DNA from: Clostridium sp. CAG:413
GTDB taxonomy: Bacteria; Bacillota; Clostridia; Oscillospirales; Acutalibacteraceae
Reading direction: 5' to 3'
Assembly (NCBI GenBank): GCA_000431775.1
Contig: FR888204.1
Location: 1 to 14,536, forward strand
DNA length: 14,536 nt
Numbering within the stretch: position 1 is the stretch's first letter; the number at the start of each line of letters is the position of its first letter. A program made the translations under genes and the position numbers. Below the pieces are notes generated by a model, which was given only the letters and a program-made list of their open reading frames with translations, was not told the DNA's origin and did no database searches. Positions 12,971 to 14,536 of this stretch are shown here, piece after piece.

Positions 12971-14536
12971 ATGAAAAGGACGAAATACATCTTTGTAACG
13001 GGCGGCGTTGTATCCGGCCTCGGCAAGGGCATCACCGCCGCCTCGCTGGGCAGGCTGCTCAAGGCAAGGGGGCTGAAGGTCGCGGCTCAGAAGCTCGACC
13101 CCTATATCAATGTTGACCCCGGCACCATGAGCCCCTATCAGCACGGTGAGGTCTATGTCACCGAGGACGGTGCCGAGACCGACCTTGACCTCGGCCATTA
13201 CGAGCGCTTCATCGACGAAAACCTCAACAAATACTCAAACCTCACCACCGGTAAAGTTTATTGGAACGTGCTCAATAAAGAGCGCAGAGGCGAATATCTC
13301 GGCTCCACCGTGCAGGTCATTCCGCACGTCACCAACGAGATAAAGGATTTCGTCTATTCCGTAGCCAAAAAGACCGACGCCGACGTCGTTATCACCGAGA
13401 TAGGCGGCACGATAGGCGATATCGAGTCGCAGCCCTTCCTTGAGGCGGTCAGACAGATATCCCTCGAGGTCGGTAAAGAAAACAGCCTTTTCATCCACGT
13501 TACTCTCGTTCCCTTCCTCAGAGGCTCAGACGAGCATAAGTCGAAGCCCACTCAGCACTCCGTCAAGGAGCTTCAGGGCATGGGCGTTAAGCCCGATATC
13601 ATCATCTTGCGCTGCGACGAGCCGCTTGAGGAGTCGATATTTAAGAAGATCTCGATGTTCTGCAACGTCAAGCCCGACTGCGTTATCGAGAATATAACTC
13701 TCCCGATTCTTTACGAAGCGCCGATAATGCTTGAGAAGAGCAACTTCTCCTCGATAGTCTGCCGCGAGCTGGGCATAGACGCCCCCGAGATAGACATGAC
13801 CGAGTGGAATGAAATGCTCGAGCGCATACATAACCGCTCAAAGACCGTCACCATCGGCCTTGTCGGCAAATATGTGCAGCTTCACGACGCTTATCTCTCC
13901 GTTGCCGAGGCTCTGCGCCACGCAGGCTACGTCCACGGCACGAGGGTCAGCATCAAGTGGATAGATTCCGAGACCGTCACCGAGGAGAATGTCGGCGAGA
14001 TCCTCTCGGATTGCAGCGGCGTTATAGTCCCCGGCGGCTTCGGCAACAGAGGCATCGAGGGCAAGGTCATCACGGCGAATTACTGCCGCGTCAATAATCT
14101 GCCTTATCTCGGCATCTGCCTCGGTATGCAGACGGCGGTCATCGCCTTCGCCCGCTATGTCGCGGGCATGAGCGACGCCAACTCCGGCGAATTCGACGTC
14201 GACTCGACCCACAAGGTCATCGACTTCCTGCCCGACCAGAGCGACGAGGTCGCAAAGGGCGGCACGCTGCGCCTCGGAGCTTATCCCTGCAAGGTGAAGC
14301 CCGGCACTCAGATGTACCGTGCCTACGGCAAAGAGGAAATATCGGAGCGCCACCGTCACCGTTATGAATTCAACAACGATTACCGCAAGGCTCTGACCGA
14401 CGCAGGCCTTGTCGTCAGCGGCACTTCGCCCGACGATTACATCGTTGAGACCGTAGAAATACCCGAAAATGATTTTTATATCGGAGTGCAGTTCCACCCC
14501 GAGTTCAAGAGCCGCCCGAATAAGGCGCATCCGCTC
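12971..14536 (+). CDS. pyrG: CTP synthase (3' end outside window)
   Basis: 522 codons are visible without a stop; the family length of about 535 means only the last few residues are missing. The enzyme makes CTP from UTP, ATP and glutamine. The N-terminal synthetase domain begins '[20 protein letters not shown]' with its P-loop, followed by '[20 protein letters not shown]' and '[18 protein letters not shown]'. The C-terminal class I glutaminase domain has nucleophile Cys383 in 'LGICLGMQ' and 'QFHPE' with His509 and Glu511. The ATG at 12971 follows a GGGAG site. It is on the same strand as glnA and the ANTAR gene, 55 bases downstream; with no promoter seen, co-transcription is possible. It is another user of glutamine nitrogen. 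Confidence 0.96.
   Translation, partial: MKRTKYIFVTGGVVSGLGKGITAASLGRLLKARGLKVAAQKLDPYINVDPGTMSPYQHGEVYVTEDGAETDLDLGHYERFIDENLNKYSNLTTGKVYWNVLNKERRGEYLGSTVQVIPHVTNEIKDFVYSVAKKTDADVVITEIGGTIGDIESQPFLEAVRQISLEVGKENSLFIHVTLVPFLRGSDEHKSKPTQHSVKELQGMGVKPDIIILRCDEPLEESIFKKISMFCNVKPDCVIENITLPILYEAPIMLEKSNFSSIVCRELGIDAPEIDMTEWNEMLERIHNRSKTVTIGLVGKYVQLHDAYLSVAEALRHAGYVHGTRVSIKWIDSETVTEENVGEILSDCSGVIVPGGFGNRGIEGKVITANYCRVNNLPYLGICLGMQTAVIAFARYVAGMSDANSGEFDVDSTHKVIDFLPDQSDEVAKGGTLRLGAYPCKVKPGTQMYRAYGKEEISERHRHRYEFNNDYRKALTDAGLVVSGTSPDDYIVETVEIPENDFYIGVQFHPEFKSRPNKAHPL

Overview
The window reads as chromosomal DNA of a spore-forming, anaerobic Firmicute of class Clostridia, most likely near the Oscillospirales/Ruminococcaceae. 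The evidence is a yqfC-yqfD sporulation pair, a minimal two-gene SUF-like (SMS) iron-sulfur system, a type III glutamine synthetase next to a clostridial type I glutamine synthetase with a NitR-like ANTAR regulator, strong GGAGG-type ribosome sites, and moderately high GC with AT-rich promoters. No mobile element, tRNA, rRNA or CRISPR array was seen.

Layout: (1) bases 1-84, minus strand, the signal-peptide end of an unidentified exported protein; divergent from it is yqfC-yqfD (173-1681, plus). (2) 1712-3363, minus, smsC-smsB (SufC/SufB-like) behind a near-consensus promoter, and 3453-4130, minus, a TIM-barrel protein of unknown function. (3) 4276-4770, plus, a flavin reductase-like protein, ending in a strong bidirectional terminator shared with asnB. 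(4) 4828-8558, minus, guaA, a GNAT acetyltransferase and asnB in series. (5) 8644-10734, minus, glnN (type III glutamine synthetase) with a roughly 160-nt regulated leader. (6) 11108 to the end, plus, glnA (type I, unusually short), an ANTAR antiterminator (nitR-like) and pyrG, which runs off the window.

The window is dominated by glutamine. GlnN and GlnA make or resemble enzymes that make it, while GuaA, AsnB and PyrG all spend its amide nitrogen. The most interesting part is the 373-base divergent region between glnN and glnA. Each side has a sigma-A-like promoter with a 17-bp spacer. Each transcript then begins with hairpins that have six-base loops with A at position 1 and G at position 4, the signature of ANTAR protein targets. 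In each leader one such hairpin overlaps the 5' arm of an intrinsic terminator, so folding of the hairpin and of the terminator exclude each other. The likely RNA-binding protein is encoded directly downstream of glnA. Its receiver domain lacks the phosphorylatable Asp, and the GlnA beside it carries Lys in place of the catalytic flap Glu and lacks the usual C-terminal tail. Together these suggest a local nitrogen-control module in which the signal may not be phosphorylation. That last step is inference.
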